From NCBI GenBank assembly GCA_963797835.1, contig CAWCRN010000030.1:124001-188000 (forward strand): a stretch of DNA of 64,000 nucleotides, given 5' to 3'. Positions 41,961-50,452 of this stretch are shown in pieces. The stretch is from JBDTSW01 sp963797835 (lineage in GTDB: Bacteria; Actinomycetota; Thermoleophilia; Solirubrobacterales; 70-9). Numbering within the stretch: the stretch's first letter is position 1; each line of letters opens with the position of its first letter. The notes under the pieces are model-generated. The model ran no database searches and was not told the origin of the DNA. It saw nothing but the letters and a program-made list of their open reading frames with translations. A program made the translations under genes and the position numbers.

Positions 41961-43614
41961 GCCGATCGCCAAGGCGGCCGGGCTTCGCTACCGGTATCCG
42001 GGCGCCGGGCGCGACTGCCTGGCCGGGATCGAGCTGAGCCTTGAGCCGGGGGAGTTCGTGGTCCTGGCCGGCCGCTCGGGGTCCGGCAAGTCGACGCTGC
42101 TGCACGCGCTCTGCGGCCTCGTGCCCCACTACCACGGAGGAGAGGTCTCGGGAAGGCTCGAGGTTGTGGGCCACGACGTGGCCGAGCACGGCCCCGCCGA
42201 TCTCGGCGGGCACGTCGGCCTGGTGGCCCAGGACCCGGAGTCGCAGGTCGTGGGCGCGACCGCCCGCGGGGAGATCGAGCTCCCGCTCGAGATCCGTGGT
42301 GAGCCCGCGAGCTCCCGGGCGCGGGCGGTGGAGGAGGTGGCGCTCGCGCTCGCGATCCCCGACCTCCTCGACCGCGCCACCGACACCCTGTCGGGCGGCG
42401 AACTGCAGCGGGTGGCGCTTGCGGCGGCGCTGGTCGGGCGCCCGCGGCTGGTCCTGCTGGACGAGCCCACCTCCCAGCTCGACCCGGTCGCGGGGGACGA
42501 GCTGATCGGGCTCCTGCGCCGCCTGAACGAGGAGTGGGGGACGACGGTCGTGCTCGCGGAGCACCGGCTCGAGCGCTGCCTGGCGGCCGCCGACCGCGTG
42601 GTCGCGCTCGATGCGGGGAGGATCGGCTTCGACGGCGATCCGGAGGGCTTCCTCGCGTGGGCCCTGGAAGCCGACCGCGCGCTCGCGACCCCCGGCGCGC
42701 ACCTGTTCGACTCGGCGGGCCTCGCGCCGCCGCCCGCGAGCGTCAAACGGGCGCGCGCCCGGCTCGCGGCGTTGGGCGTGGAGCCCGTCGAGCGAGAGCC
42801 CCGCCCGGTGTCAGGCCCCGCCCCCATCCGGTCGCGGGCGCTCGGCCGCCGCCGACCGCAGGCGGCGCTGGAGGCCGCCGACCTCTGGGTCGAGCTCGAC
42901 GACGGGGTCGCCGCGGCCGACGTGCTGCGGGGCGTCGAGCTTCGGGTCGAGCCGGGGGAGCGGGTTGCGCTGATGGGCCGAAACGGTGCCGGCAAGAGCA
43001 CCCTGATGCGGTCCGCGGCCGGCCTGCTCGACGCCGCCCGCGGGCGGGTCGTGGCGCCGGGCGGCTGCTCCCTCCTCTCCCAGAGTCCCGCCGACTTCAT
43101 CAGCCGCGAACGGGTGGAAGACGAGCTGCCGGGTCCGGCGGGCGAGGCGGCCCTGCGTGCGGTCGGCCTCTCATGGGCCGCGGATCGCGACCCGCGTGAC
43201 CTCTCGGGCGGGGAACGCCAACGCCTGGCCCTGGCGATCGTCATGGCCGGCCGCGGGATCGGAGGCTCGCCGCCCGGGCTGGTCTGCCTCGACGAGCCGA
43301 CCCGCGGGATGGACCGCTCCCGCAAGGACGAGCTTGGGGAGCGAGCGGCCTCGCTGGCCGGCGCGGGCTCGGCGGTGCTGATCGCTACTCACGACGTCGA
43401 GTTCGCGGCGGCCTTCGCCGAGCGGGTCGTGTTGCTGGGGGACGGCCGGGTCATCGCCGATGGGCCCGCGGGCGAGGTCCTCGCGGGCGGCTGGTACTTC
43501 GCCACCGAGGTCGCGCGCATCCTGGGGGCGGGCGCGCCGATCGCCCCCGATGCGGGCGCCGAGATGGTCCGGCGCACCCTGGCGGAGCGAGGAGCCGAGG
43601 TCGGCGAGCGATGA
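41953..43614 (+). CDS. ECF transporter double ATPase (EcfA-EcfA')
   Basis: An intact 553-residue protein with two ABC ATPase domains in one chain. Domain 1: Walker A GRSGSGKST, Q-loop VAQDPESQVVG, signature LSGGELQRVALAAAL, Walker B LVLLDEPTSQLDP, switch His in LAEHRLERC. Domain 2: GRNGAGKST, LLSQSPADF, LSGGERQRLALAIVM, LVCLDEPTRGMD, ATHDVEFA. The AxDPexQ-type Q-loop and tandem form are typical of ECF transporters for vitamins. It powers the T and S components encoded next to it. Confidence 0.88.
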   Translation: MPEPIAKAAGLRYRYPGAGRDCLAGIELSLEPGEFVVLAGRSGSGKSTLLHALCGLVPHYHGGEVSGRLEVVGHDVAEHGPADLGGHVGLVAQDPESQVVGATARGEIELPLEIRGEPASSRARAVEEVALALAIPDLLDRATDTLSGGELQRVALAAALVGRPRLVLLDEPTSQLDPVAGDELIGLLRRLNEEWGTTVVLAEHRLERCLAAADRVVALDAGRIGFDGDPEGFLAWALEADRALATPGAHLFDSAGLAPPPASVKRARARLAALGVEPVEREPRPVSGPAPIRSRALGRRRPQAALEAADLWVELDDGVAAADVLRGVELRVEPGERVALMGRNGAGKSTLMRSAAGLLDAARGRVVAPGGCSLLSQSPADFISRERVEDELPGPAGEAALRAVGLSWAADRDPRDLSGGERQRLALAIVMAGRGIGGSPPGLVCLDEPTRGMDRSRKDELGERAASLAGAGSAVLIATHDVEFAAAFAERVVLLGDGRVIADGPAGEVLAGGWYFATEVARILGAGAPIAPDAGAEMVRRTLAERGAEVGER

Positions 43615-45522
43615 CCTGGCAGGTGGCCTCCTTCTCGTTGCTGGCGCTCGTGATCGTCGGCGGCTTCGCCTGGTACGAGCGCTCGCGGCCGAGCTCGCGG
43701 ACCGTCGCCCTCGTCGCGGGCCTGGCGGCGCTCGCCGTCGCCGGGCGGCTGGTGCTGGCCCCGGTCCCGAACGTCGTCGCCACCACCGACATCGCGTTGA
43801 TCACCGGCTTCGCGCTCGGCGGCGCCCCGGGGTTCGCCGTCGGCGCGCTCGCCGCGCCGGTCTCGAACCTGTGGCTTGGCCAGGGACCCTGGACGCCATG
43901 GCAGATGGCGGGATGGGGGCTGTGCGGGCTGGCGGGAGCGGCCCTCGCCCGGCTGACCGGGCGCCGGCTCGGCCGCCTTGGTTTGGCCAGCGCGTGCGCG
44001 CTCGCGGGCCTCGCCTACGGCGCCCTGCTGGACCTGTCCGTGATGGTCACCTACGGAGGCGAGCAGTCGCTCGACCGCTACCTGGCTCTGTCCGTGCGGG
44101 GCATCCCGTTCAACCTGGCACACGCCGCGGGCAACTTCGTGATCGCGCTCGCGGCGGGACCCGCGCTGGTGCGGATGATCTCCCGCTTCCGCGATCGCCT
44201 CGAGTTCACCTGGCGACGTCCGGCCCATGCCGTCGGGGCCGCGCTGGTGGCGCTGGTCCTGGTGGCGGCGAGCGGCGAGCCGCCGCCGGCCGCGGCGCAG
44301 GCGGCCGAGGCCGCGGGGAGCCCGGCCTCGGCCAGGGCCTGGCTCGAACGCGCCCAGAACCGCGACGGCGGCTTCGGAACATCGCCCGGGAGCGGCTCGA
44401 ACCCGGCGATGACGGGCTGGGCGATGCTCGGGCTGGAGGCCGCGGGGCGCAACCCGCTCGACCTCCGCCGCGCGGGAGGCTCGCCGGTCGACTACCTGCG
44501 CTCGCGAGCATCTGCCGTGCGCTCGGCGGCCGACCTCGAGCGAACGGTGCTGGCGCTCGCCGGGGCCGGCGTCAGCCCGTACGACTTCGCGGGACGCAAC
44601 CTGGTCGCCGAGCTGCGGTCCAAGCGCGACGGCGACGGCTCGTTCGACGGCAACGTGAACGGCACGGCGTTCGCGATCTTCGCGCTCCGGGCCGTGAGCG
44701 CGCCCGCCTCGGAGCTGGAGCGTTCGGCCGCTTGGATCCGGCGGGCCCAGAACCGCGACGGCGGCTGGGGCTTTCGCCCCGGCACCCCGAGCGACGCCGA
44801 CTCCACGGGCGCTGCGCTCCAGGCGCTGGCCGCGGCCGGGGGCGGCGGCTCCGGGGTCTCCAGGGGGGTCCGGCACCTGCGCGCGGCGCAGCTCGCCGAC
44901 GGCGGCTTCCCGCTGGCCAGCGGCGGCGCCTCCAACTCCCAGTCGACGTCGTGGGCCGCCCAGGGGCTCGTCGCCTCCGGGGTGAACCCGGCCTCGGTCA
45001 CCAGCGATGGGAGGGATCCGCTTGAGTACCTCGCCTCCCAGCAGGCGCCGGACGGCCACTACCGCTATTCGCAGGCGACGGACCAGACCCCGGTCTGGGT
45101 CACCTCCCAGGCCCTGCTGGCGCTGAACCGCCGCGCGTTCCCGCTCGGGCGGGTGCCTCGGGCCTCTGAGCCCGGAGGCCTCCCGCCGCCCGCGGGTGCG
45201 AGCCCGGGTTCGGACGGGCCCGGCAGCTCGGCGTCGGGGGCCGGCGCGGAGGGCGGCGCGCGCGGCGACCGGGGCGGGCGCGACGGCGGCGGACCGCGGG
45301 GGGGAGATTCGGCGGCACACGAACCCTCCCCAGGGCGGGCGGGGGCTCGGGCGGCGGACGGAAGCCGAGTTGGCGGCCGCCTCCCTGCCCGGAGAGGGCG
45401 GGGCGGGAGCCGGCGGGGACGATTCCGGCGACGACGTTCGCCCCTGGGCGCTCGGTGGGCTGGGCGCGCTGGCAGCCGGGCTCGGCGCCGGGTTCGTCTG
45501 GTACCGCCGCCGCCTCCCGTAG
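43611..45522 (+). CDS. ECF S component fused to an extracytoplasmic alpha/alpha-toroid domain
   Basis: Residues 1-225 are a six-helix ECF substrate-binding (S) component (VVATTDIALITGFALGGAPG, FAVGALAAPVSNLWLGQGPW, RGIPFNLAHAAGNFVIALAA). After one more span (residues about 205-230) come about six repeats of the prenyltransferase/squalene-oxidase toroid type (RAQNRDGGFGTSPGSGSNPA, KRDGDGSFDGNVNGTAFAIF, RAQNRDGGWGFRPG, AAQLADGGFPLASGGASNSQ, QQAPDGHYRYSQATDQ). This is the fold of the alpha domain of intrinsic factor. A Pro/Gly-rich linker and a final anchor (ALGGLGALAAGLGAGFVWYR) close it; one base is shifted near 45300. Last gene of the B12-riboswitch operon. Confidence 0.8.
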
Positions 45523-45614
45523 CCGCGACAAGAGGGGAGTGTCCTGTCCTACCTACACGGTGTGCGGGCTAGCCAGGACGGTCCGGGGTAGAGCGGCGAG
45601 GCCCGCCACGTGAC

Positions 45615-45620
45615 TAACGT
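45615..45620 (+). promoter_or_regulatory. Putative -10 element (TAACGT), leaderless
   Basis: TAACGT ends 8 nt before ATG 45629, without a ribosome-binding site. It separates this gene from the B12 operon. Confidence 0.5.
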
Positions 45621-45628
45621 TTCGGGCG

Positions 45629-46138
45629 ATGGAAGTCGACGAGGCGATCCGGGGGCGCCGCACCCACAAGGCGTTCAAGCCCGTGCCGGTCGAGCGCGAG
45701 CTCCTGGACGAGCTGTTCGACCTCGCGCGCTGGGCGCCCAACCACCACCTCACGAACCCCTGGCGGTTCCGGGCCCTGGGGCCGGTGGCGCTCGAGCGGC
45801 TGAAGGAGGCGGCCGGGCCCGAGGCGGCGCCCAAGCTCGACCGAGCCCCGACGCTCGTCGTCTGCTCCGCGGTGCTCTCGGGTGACGAGGTCTCCGACCA
45901 GGAGGACCTGCTGGCCACCGGCGTGGCCGCCTTCATCGTCCTGATCGCGGCCCACTCCCGCGGGCTCGCCGGCTACTGGCGGACGCCGGAGGTTCTGCGC
46001 CAGGCCGAGGGGCAGGCGGCCGTCGGTATGGGCCCGGACGAGAGGTTCGTCGGGCTGATCCACCTCGGCCACCCGGTCCAGGAGCAGTCCGCTCCCGCTC
46101 GCGAGCCGACCGCCTCCGTGGTCGAGTACCTGGAGTAG
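45629..46138 (+). CDS. Nitroreductase family protein
   Basis: A 169-residue FMN-dependent nitroreductase-fold protein of the short YdjA-like type: EVDEAIRGRRTHKAFKPVPV with the FMN-binding Arg cluster, LFDLARWAPNHHLTNPWRFR, and the C-terminal GLIHLGHP. Substrate unknown. I looked at BluB (DMB synthase of B12 synthesis) because of the neighbouring operon, but length and motifs do not support it. Intact; 4 nt gap to GlpD. Confidence 0.8.
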   Translation: MEVDEAIRGRRTHKAFKPVPVERELLDELFDLARWAPNHHLTNPWRFRALGPVALERLKEAAGPEAAPKLDRAPTLVVCSAVLSGDEVSDQEDLLATGVAAFIVLIAAHSRGLAGYWRTPEVLRQAEGQAAVGMGPDERFVGLIHLGHPVQEQSAPAREPTASVVEYLE

Positions 46139-46142
46139 TCGG

Positions 46143-47840
46143 ATGCTGGCGCGCGACAGGGCATTGGAGGCGATCACGGCCGAGCGGTTCGATCTCGCGG
46201 TCATCGGCGGCGGAGTGACCGGAGCCGGCGTCGCGCTCGACGCCGCGTCGCGCGGGTATTCGGTGGCGATCGTCGAGCGCGAGGATTGGGCGATCGGGAC
46301 CTCCAGCCGTTCGTCCAAGATGGTCCACGGCGGCCTTCGCTACCTCGAGAGCTTCGACCTCGGCCTCGTCCGCGAGGCGCTCCTGGAGCGCCAGCTGATG
46401 GTCCAGCTCGCGCCGCACCTCGTCTATCCGACGCCCTTCCTGGTCCCGGCCTTCGGCGAGGACCGCCTCTCGCGGTCGCTCGGGATCGGGCTCAACATGT
46501 ACGACGTGATGGCCTCGACCCGGGTTGGCCAGGCGCGGCGCGACCGCGACGCCCGGGCGGCCGCCGGCGACTACTGGGCGCCGGACCGCCACCGCGTGGT
46601 GCCCGGGGACGAGGCGGTGGAGCTGGTGCCCGCCCTCGGCCCGCTGGAGCCCACGGAGGCGTACCTGTTCTACGACTGCCAGACCGATGACGTGCGGCTC
46701 GTTCTGACGATTCTGGGCGAGGCGGAGCGCTTCGGGGCGCTCTGCCTGAACCGCGCCGAGGTGACCGGGCTACGAGAGGAGGGCGGGCTCGCGCGCGGGG
46801 TGCTGTGCACCGACCTGGAGTCCGGCAACGAGTTCGCGGTGGAGGCCGACAGCGTGGTCAACGCCACCGGGGTCTGGGCCGACCGCATCCGTCCCGACGA
46901 GATCCACGACGAGGCGGAGGTGCCCCGTATCTCGCCCAGCCGCGGCACGCACGTGACCCTGCCCGCCGGCAAGCTCGACCTCGCGAAGGCGGCTGTGATC
47001 GTCCCGGCCGGCTCCGAGCGCCGGATCTTCGCCCTGCCCTGGTACGGCCAGGCCCTCATCGGGACCACCGACAACGACTTCGACGGCGACATCACCCACC
47101 CCGAGCCCGGTGCGGAGGACATCGACTACCTGCTGAGCGCGGTCAACGAGTTCTTCGGGCTCGACCTCGGCGTCGGCGACCTCATCGGCGCCTACGCGGG
47201 GGTGCGGCCACTGATCTCCACCGGCGACCCGCGCAAGTCGGTGGACATCTCGCGCAAGGCCGAGTTGTATGAGACCTCGTCGGGCCTGCTCACCATCACC
47301 GGGGGCAAGCTCACGACGTGGCGGCGGATGGCGAAGCAGGTGGTTGACCGGATGGTGGAACGCACCGGCCGCGTGGCCCCGTGCCGCACGGCCGACATCC
47401 CGCTTGGGATGGCGGCCGGCGAGGGTGAGCTGGACCCACCGGAGGGCATGGCGGAGGACGACCTCCCGGCTGGCTATCGCGAGTTGCTGGGCTTTCGCTA
47501 CGGGCACGCGGCTCGCCGCGTCCTCCAGATCGTGGGCTCAGACCCGTCTCTCGCTGCGCCGATCGTCGCCGGCCATCCGGACATGCTGGCCGAAGCCGTC
47601 GTGGCGGCCCGGCTCGAGCAGGCCCGTTCGGTCGCCGACGTCATCCTGCGCCGCACCCGTCTCGGGCTGCTCGCGGCGCCGGAGCTTCGGACCGCCGATT
47701 CGGTCACCCCGGTGGCCCGGGCGATGGGTGGCGAGCTGGGCTGGGACGAGGCGCGGATCGCCGCCGAAGCGGAGCGCTGGCTGGGCGACGCGGCCGCCGA
47801 GGGGATCGATCCGGCAAACGGCGTAACCTCGTCGGCATGA
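46143..47840 (+). CDS. glpD: Glycerol-3-phosphate dehydrogenase (FAD)
   Basis: An intact 565-residue FAD-dependent sn-glycerol-3-phosphate dehydrogenase, passing electrons to quinone while making dihydroxyacetone phosphate. FDLAVIGGGVTGAGVALDAA is the FAD Rossmann motif; SSRSSKMVHGGLRYLE is the family signature; TDNDFDGDITHPEPGAED and TITGGKLTTWRRMAKQ are conserved further on. The C-terminal domain (about residues 410-560) is the helical GlpD cap. The next gene begins inside its last codons. Confidence 0.92.
   Translation: MLARDRALEAITAERFDLAVIGGGVTGAGVALDAASRGYSVAIVEREDWAIGTSSRSSKMVHGGLRYLESFDLGLVREALLERQLMVQLAPHLVYPTPFLVPAFGEDRLSRSLGIGLNMYDVMASTRVGQARRDRDARAAAGDYWAPDRHRVVPGDEAVELVPALGPLEPTEAYLFYDCQTDDVRLVLTILGEAERFGALCLNRAEVTGLREEGGLARGVLCTDLESGNEFAVEADSVVNATGVWADRIRPDEIHDEAEVPRISPSRGTHVTLPAGKLDLAKAAVIVPAGSERRIFALPWYGQALIGTTDNDFDGDITHPEPGAEDIDYLLSAVNEFFGLDLGVGDLIGAYAGVRPLISTGDPRKSVDISRKAELYETSSGLLTITGGKLTTWRRMAKQVVDRMVERTGRVAPCRTADIPLGMAAGEGELDPPEGMAEDDLPAGYRELLGFRYGHAARRVLQIVGSDPSLAAPIVAGHPDMLAEAVVAARLEQARSVADVILRRTRLGLLAAPELRTADSVTPVARAMGGELGWDEARIAAEAERWLGDAAAEGIDPANGVTSSA
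47824..47829 (+). promoter_or_regulatory. Putative -10 element (TAACCT), leaderless
   Basis: TAACCT lies in the last codons of glpD and ends 7 nt before ATG 47837, so the transaldolase may also be transcribed by itself. Confidence 0.4.
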
Positions 47841-48529
47841 GGCTCTTCATCGACACCGGAAGCGTCGCCGAGGTGGAGGAGATCGCCGCCTGGGGCATCC
47901 TCGCCGGCGCCACCACCAACCCGTCGCTGCTCGCCAAGGAGGAGGGGGACCCGGGCGAGATCATCCGCCGTATCTGCGAGTTCGTGGGCGGCCCGGTCTC
48001 GGCCGAGGTCGTCTCCGAAGACCCAGCCGGGATGGTCGCCGAGGGCCGCGCCCTGCGCGAGCTGCACGAGCACGTCACCGTCAAGGTCCCGTTCTGCAAG
48101 GAGGGCCTGGCCGCCACCCACGAGCTCACCGCCGACGGCATCCCGGTCAACATGACGCTCGTCTTCTCCGCCAACCAGGCCTTGCTCGCGGCCGGCGCCG
48201 GGGCCACCTACGTGTCCTGCTTCATGGGCCGGCTCGACGACATCTCGGTCGATTCGGGCCAGGTGCTCTCGGAGATCGTCGAGTGCTTCCGGGCCGGCGG
48301 CGTCACCTCGCAGATCATCTCCGCCTCGATTCGCCATCCCGAGCACGTGATCACCTCGGCGCAGCTCGGCTGCGAGATCGCGACGGTCCCGGCCAAGGTG
48401 CTCCGCCAGATGCTCGACCACCCGCTCACCACCGCGGGCGCCGCCAAGTTCCAGGCCGATTGGGAGACCCGGCCCGAGTTCGCCGAGTGGCTTGCGGGAT
48501 TGGTCGCCGCGCGCGCAGCCGCGCGCTAA
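47837..48529 (+). CDS. Transaldolase / fructose-6-phosphate aldolase family protein
   Basis: A 230-residue intact protein of the short transaldolase (TalC/FSA) family, a Schiff-base aldolase. MRLFIDTGSVAEVEEIAAWG and GATTNPSLLAKE form the first strands (Asp and Asn of the active site), the catalytic Lys is in HVTVKVPFCKEGL, and INMTLVFS-like NMTLVFSANQALLAAGAGA follows. It moves three-carbon units in the pentose phosphate pathway. The ATG overlaps the glpD stop (ATGA), linking glycerol and pentose metabolism in one transcript, with an internal promoter candidate. Confidence 0.9.
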   Translation: MRLFIDTGSVAEVEEIAAWGILAGATTNPSLLAKEEGDPGEIIRRICEFVGGPVSAEVVSEDPAGMVAEGRALRELHEHVTVKVPFCKEGLAATHELTADGIPVNMTLVFSANQALLAAGAGATYVSCFMGRLDDISVDSGQVLSEIVECFRAGGVTSQIISASIRHPEHVITSAQLGCEIATVPAKVLRQMLDHPLTTAGAAKFQADWETRPEFAEWLAGLVAARAAAR

Positions 48530-49119
48530 CGGGCGTTCTCGCAGTCGAAGCTCTGGTCGTTGGCGCCGGCCATCAGCGTGTCGTTGCCGGGGCCGCAGTC
48601 GGCGAGGTCGGCGCCACCGCCCCTGACATCGATGAGGTCACGCCCTGCTTGGGCGAACAGCTCGTCGCGCCCGGGGTGACCGAACATCTCGTCGGGCCCG
48701 CCGCCTCCGTAGGCGGTCACCTCGACCGAGCTCGGAACGCCCCCGGCTACGCCGGGCACCTGTGGCTTCTTTGCGTCCTGACGCAGGCGGTCCCCCTCGT
48801 CGCCGAGCTCCACGGTGACGTACAGCCATGCCGACCCACCGCAGGTGCCCCCGGCTATCCCCGGCTCGCCCCCGGAGTCCGTGTACTTGTGCGTGTACCC
48901 GATCGTGTCGTTCGGCGGGGCGGAGGTATGCCCCAGGGAAGCCTTCGAGGCGTAACCCGGAACATCGAGGCCAAACTGGGCCATATCGGCCACCGCGTTG
49001 CACGACGTGCCGGTCCCCGCGGGGCTTCGCTCGGCGAGGACGAAGGCGATGGCCATCACCGCCATCCCCCCGAGGATCGGGATCCGCGCCCGACCGATTG
49101 CAGCGGGCCTATCCGCCAT
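48526..49119 (-). CDS. Exported protein with calcium-repeat-like tail, unknown
   Basis: A 197-residue protein. A basic start and one span (IPILGGMAVMAIAFVLAERS) precede an outer domain with Cys pair (SCNAVADMA, GTCGGSAWLYVTVEL) and a C-terminal Gly/Asp tail (GGGGPDEMFGHPGRDELFAQ, AGRDLIDVRGGGADLADCGP, GNDTLMAG). The tail resembles RTX nonapeptides, as in three other exported proteins of this window. ATG 49119 is preferred: TAGACT ends 7 nt upstream. It converges on the transaldolase gene, overlapping by 4 nt. Confidence 0.6.
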   Translation of the reverse strand: MADRPAAIGRARIPILGGMAVMAIAFVLAERSPAGTGTSCNAVADMAQFGLDVPGYASKASLGHTSAPPNDTIGYTHKYTDSGGEPGIAGGTCGGSAWLYVTVELGDEGDRLRQDAKKPQVPGVAGGVPSSVEVTAYGGGGPDEMFGHPGRDELFAQAGRDLIDVRGGGADLADCGPGNDTLMAGANDQSFDCENAR

Positions 49120-49126
49120 GTGGCGC

Positions 49127-49132
49127 AGTCTA
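49127..49132 (-). promoter_or_regulatory. Putative -10 element (TAGACT), leaderless
   Basis: TAGACT on the minus strand ends 7 nt before ATG 49119, opposite the rho-like gene's own promoter. Confidence 0.5.
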
Positions 49133-49168
49133 GGCCCGGGGGATTCCCGGGGCCAGGGGCGCCCCGGG

Positions 49169-49174
49169 TATTGT
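49169..49174 (+). promoter_or_regulatory. Putative -10 element (TATTGT)
   Basis: TATTGT ends 9 nt before ATG 49184; a GGGGCGCCCC palindrome lies just upstream. Confidence 0.4.
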
Positions 49175-49183
49175 CCGCGCCCG

Positions 49184-50440
49184 ATGGCAGAGGCGACACA
49201 CATCGCGGACCTCCACGCGAAGGCGGCGGAGCTCGGGATCGAGGGCTACCGCAAGCTCTCCCGTGAGGACTTGATTCGGGAGATCGAGAAGGCCGAGCCC
49301 GAGCCCGAGCCCGGCGAGGTCGTCGTCGAGGCGACGGTGATTACCGATGACGGCGGGCCCGCCGTGGAGGTGGACGCCGAGGGCCCCCGCGACTCGGACC
49401 AGCCGACCGAGGAGGTCGTCGGCGTCCTCGACATCCTTCCCCAGCGCTACGGGTTCCTGCGGCTGGCCGGTCTCGAGGCCGACCCCGGCGACGTGTACGT
49501 GTCGGCTTCCCAGGTTCGCCGCTGCGAGCTCCGCACCGGTGACGAGGTGGCGGGTCCCGCGCGCGAGCCGCGACGGGGCGAGCGCCACCGGGCGCTGGTG
49601 CACGTGGACCTGGTGAACGGGGAGGAGCCGCTCTCCTCGGTGCGCCCAGAGTTCGACGACCTGCCCCCGGTCACAGCCGAACGGCGCGTCCCCCTCGACG
49701 GCAACTCAGCCGACGTTCTGGCCCGATCGGTCGACCTGCTGGCGCCGCTGGCGCTGGGGCACCGGGTGCTGGTCCGCGCCGCGCCCCGCTCGGGCCGCAC
49801 GACCCTGCTCAGGGGCATCGCCAACACGCTCGCCGGGACCCCCGGGGTCGAGCTCACCGTCCTGCTCGTCGACGAGCGCCCGGAGGAGGCGACCGCCTGG
49901 CGCGAGGCCGTCCCGGATGCCCAGTTCGCGATCGCCACCGCGGACATGCCGCCGGCCGACCAGCTGCGCCTCGCGGAGCTGGCCCTCGCCCGCGGCAAGC
50001 GCCGCGCCGAGACCGGGGGTGACGCGGTGCTCTTGGTGGACTCGCTCTCGCGGCTCGACTACGCCGCGGGCGACGTGGACGCGGTGAAGCGCCTGTTCGG
50101 CGCCGGGCGCAACCTCGCCGGCGCGGGATCGCTGACGGTGATCGCGACCACGCTCGCCGATGCTCAGGACGAGGGCGCCGCCGAGCGCGCCGTGGACACG
50201 ACCGAGAACGCGGTGATCACACTCGACCCAGAGCTGGCCGCACTCGGCGTCCACCCGGCGATCGTCAGCGCTGAGTGCCGCGTCTCGAACGAGGACGCTC
50301 TGCGGGAGCCGGGCGAGCTGGAGGCGATCCGGAAGCTGCGCGAGCAGCTGGCCGGGCTCGACAACCGCGCCGCCGCCGACTTCCTGCGCGAGCGGATCGA
50401 GGGCAACGCCTCGAACGCCGAGTTGCTCGCGGGCCTTTAG
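49184..50440 (+). CDS. Transcription termination factor Rho-like protein with altered P-loop
   Basis: 418 residues. A Rho N-terminal helix domain (ADLHAKAAELGIEGYRKLSR, EDLIREIEKAE), an acidic linker, an RNA-binding cold-shock-like domain (GVLDILPQRYGFLRL, DVYVSASQVRRCELRTGDEV) and a RecA-type ATPase (VLVRAAPRSGRTTLLRGIAN, LLVDERPEEATAWRE, VLLVDSLSRLDYAAGDVDAV). The P-loop reads RSGRTT where Rho has AGKT: the lysine is replaced by Arg. The Q-loop region is shortened and the R-loop (EFKGTGN in E. coli) is absent. It ends SNAELLAGL. Rho-family without doubt; whether it terminates transcription is uncertain. Confidence 0.8.
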   Translation: MAEATHIADLHAKAAELGIEGYRKLSREDLIREIEKAEPEPEPGEVVVEATVITDDGGPAVEVDAEGPRDSDQPTEEVVGVLDILPQRYGFLRLAGLEADPGDVYVSASQVRRCELRTGDEVAGPAREPRRGERHRALVHVDLVNGEEPLSSVRPEFDDLPPVTAERRVPLDGNSADVLARSVDLLAPLALGHRVLVRAAPRSGRTTLLRGIANTLAGTPGVELTVLLVDERPEEATAWREAVPDAQFAIATADMPPADQLRLAELALARGKRRAETGGDAVLLVDSLSRLDYAAGDVDAVKRLFGAGRNLAGAGSLTVIATTLADAQDEGAAERAVDTTENAVITLDPELAALGVHPAIVSAECRVSNEDALREPGELEAIRKLREQLAGLDNRAAADFLRERIEGNASNAELLAGL

Positions 50441-50452
50441 GCCTCCCAGGAG

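Noticed and set aside
43611..45522. Reading the toroid repeats as a terpene cyclase enzyme
   Set aside because: The DXDD and related catalytic motifs of squalene-hopene cyclases are not seen, and the domain is fused to a transporter component outside the membrane.
45629..46138. BluB (lower B12 ligand synthesis) next to the B12 operon
   Set aside because: The protein is shorter than BluB and has the YdjA-like nitroreductase pattern. It also has its own promoter candidate.
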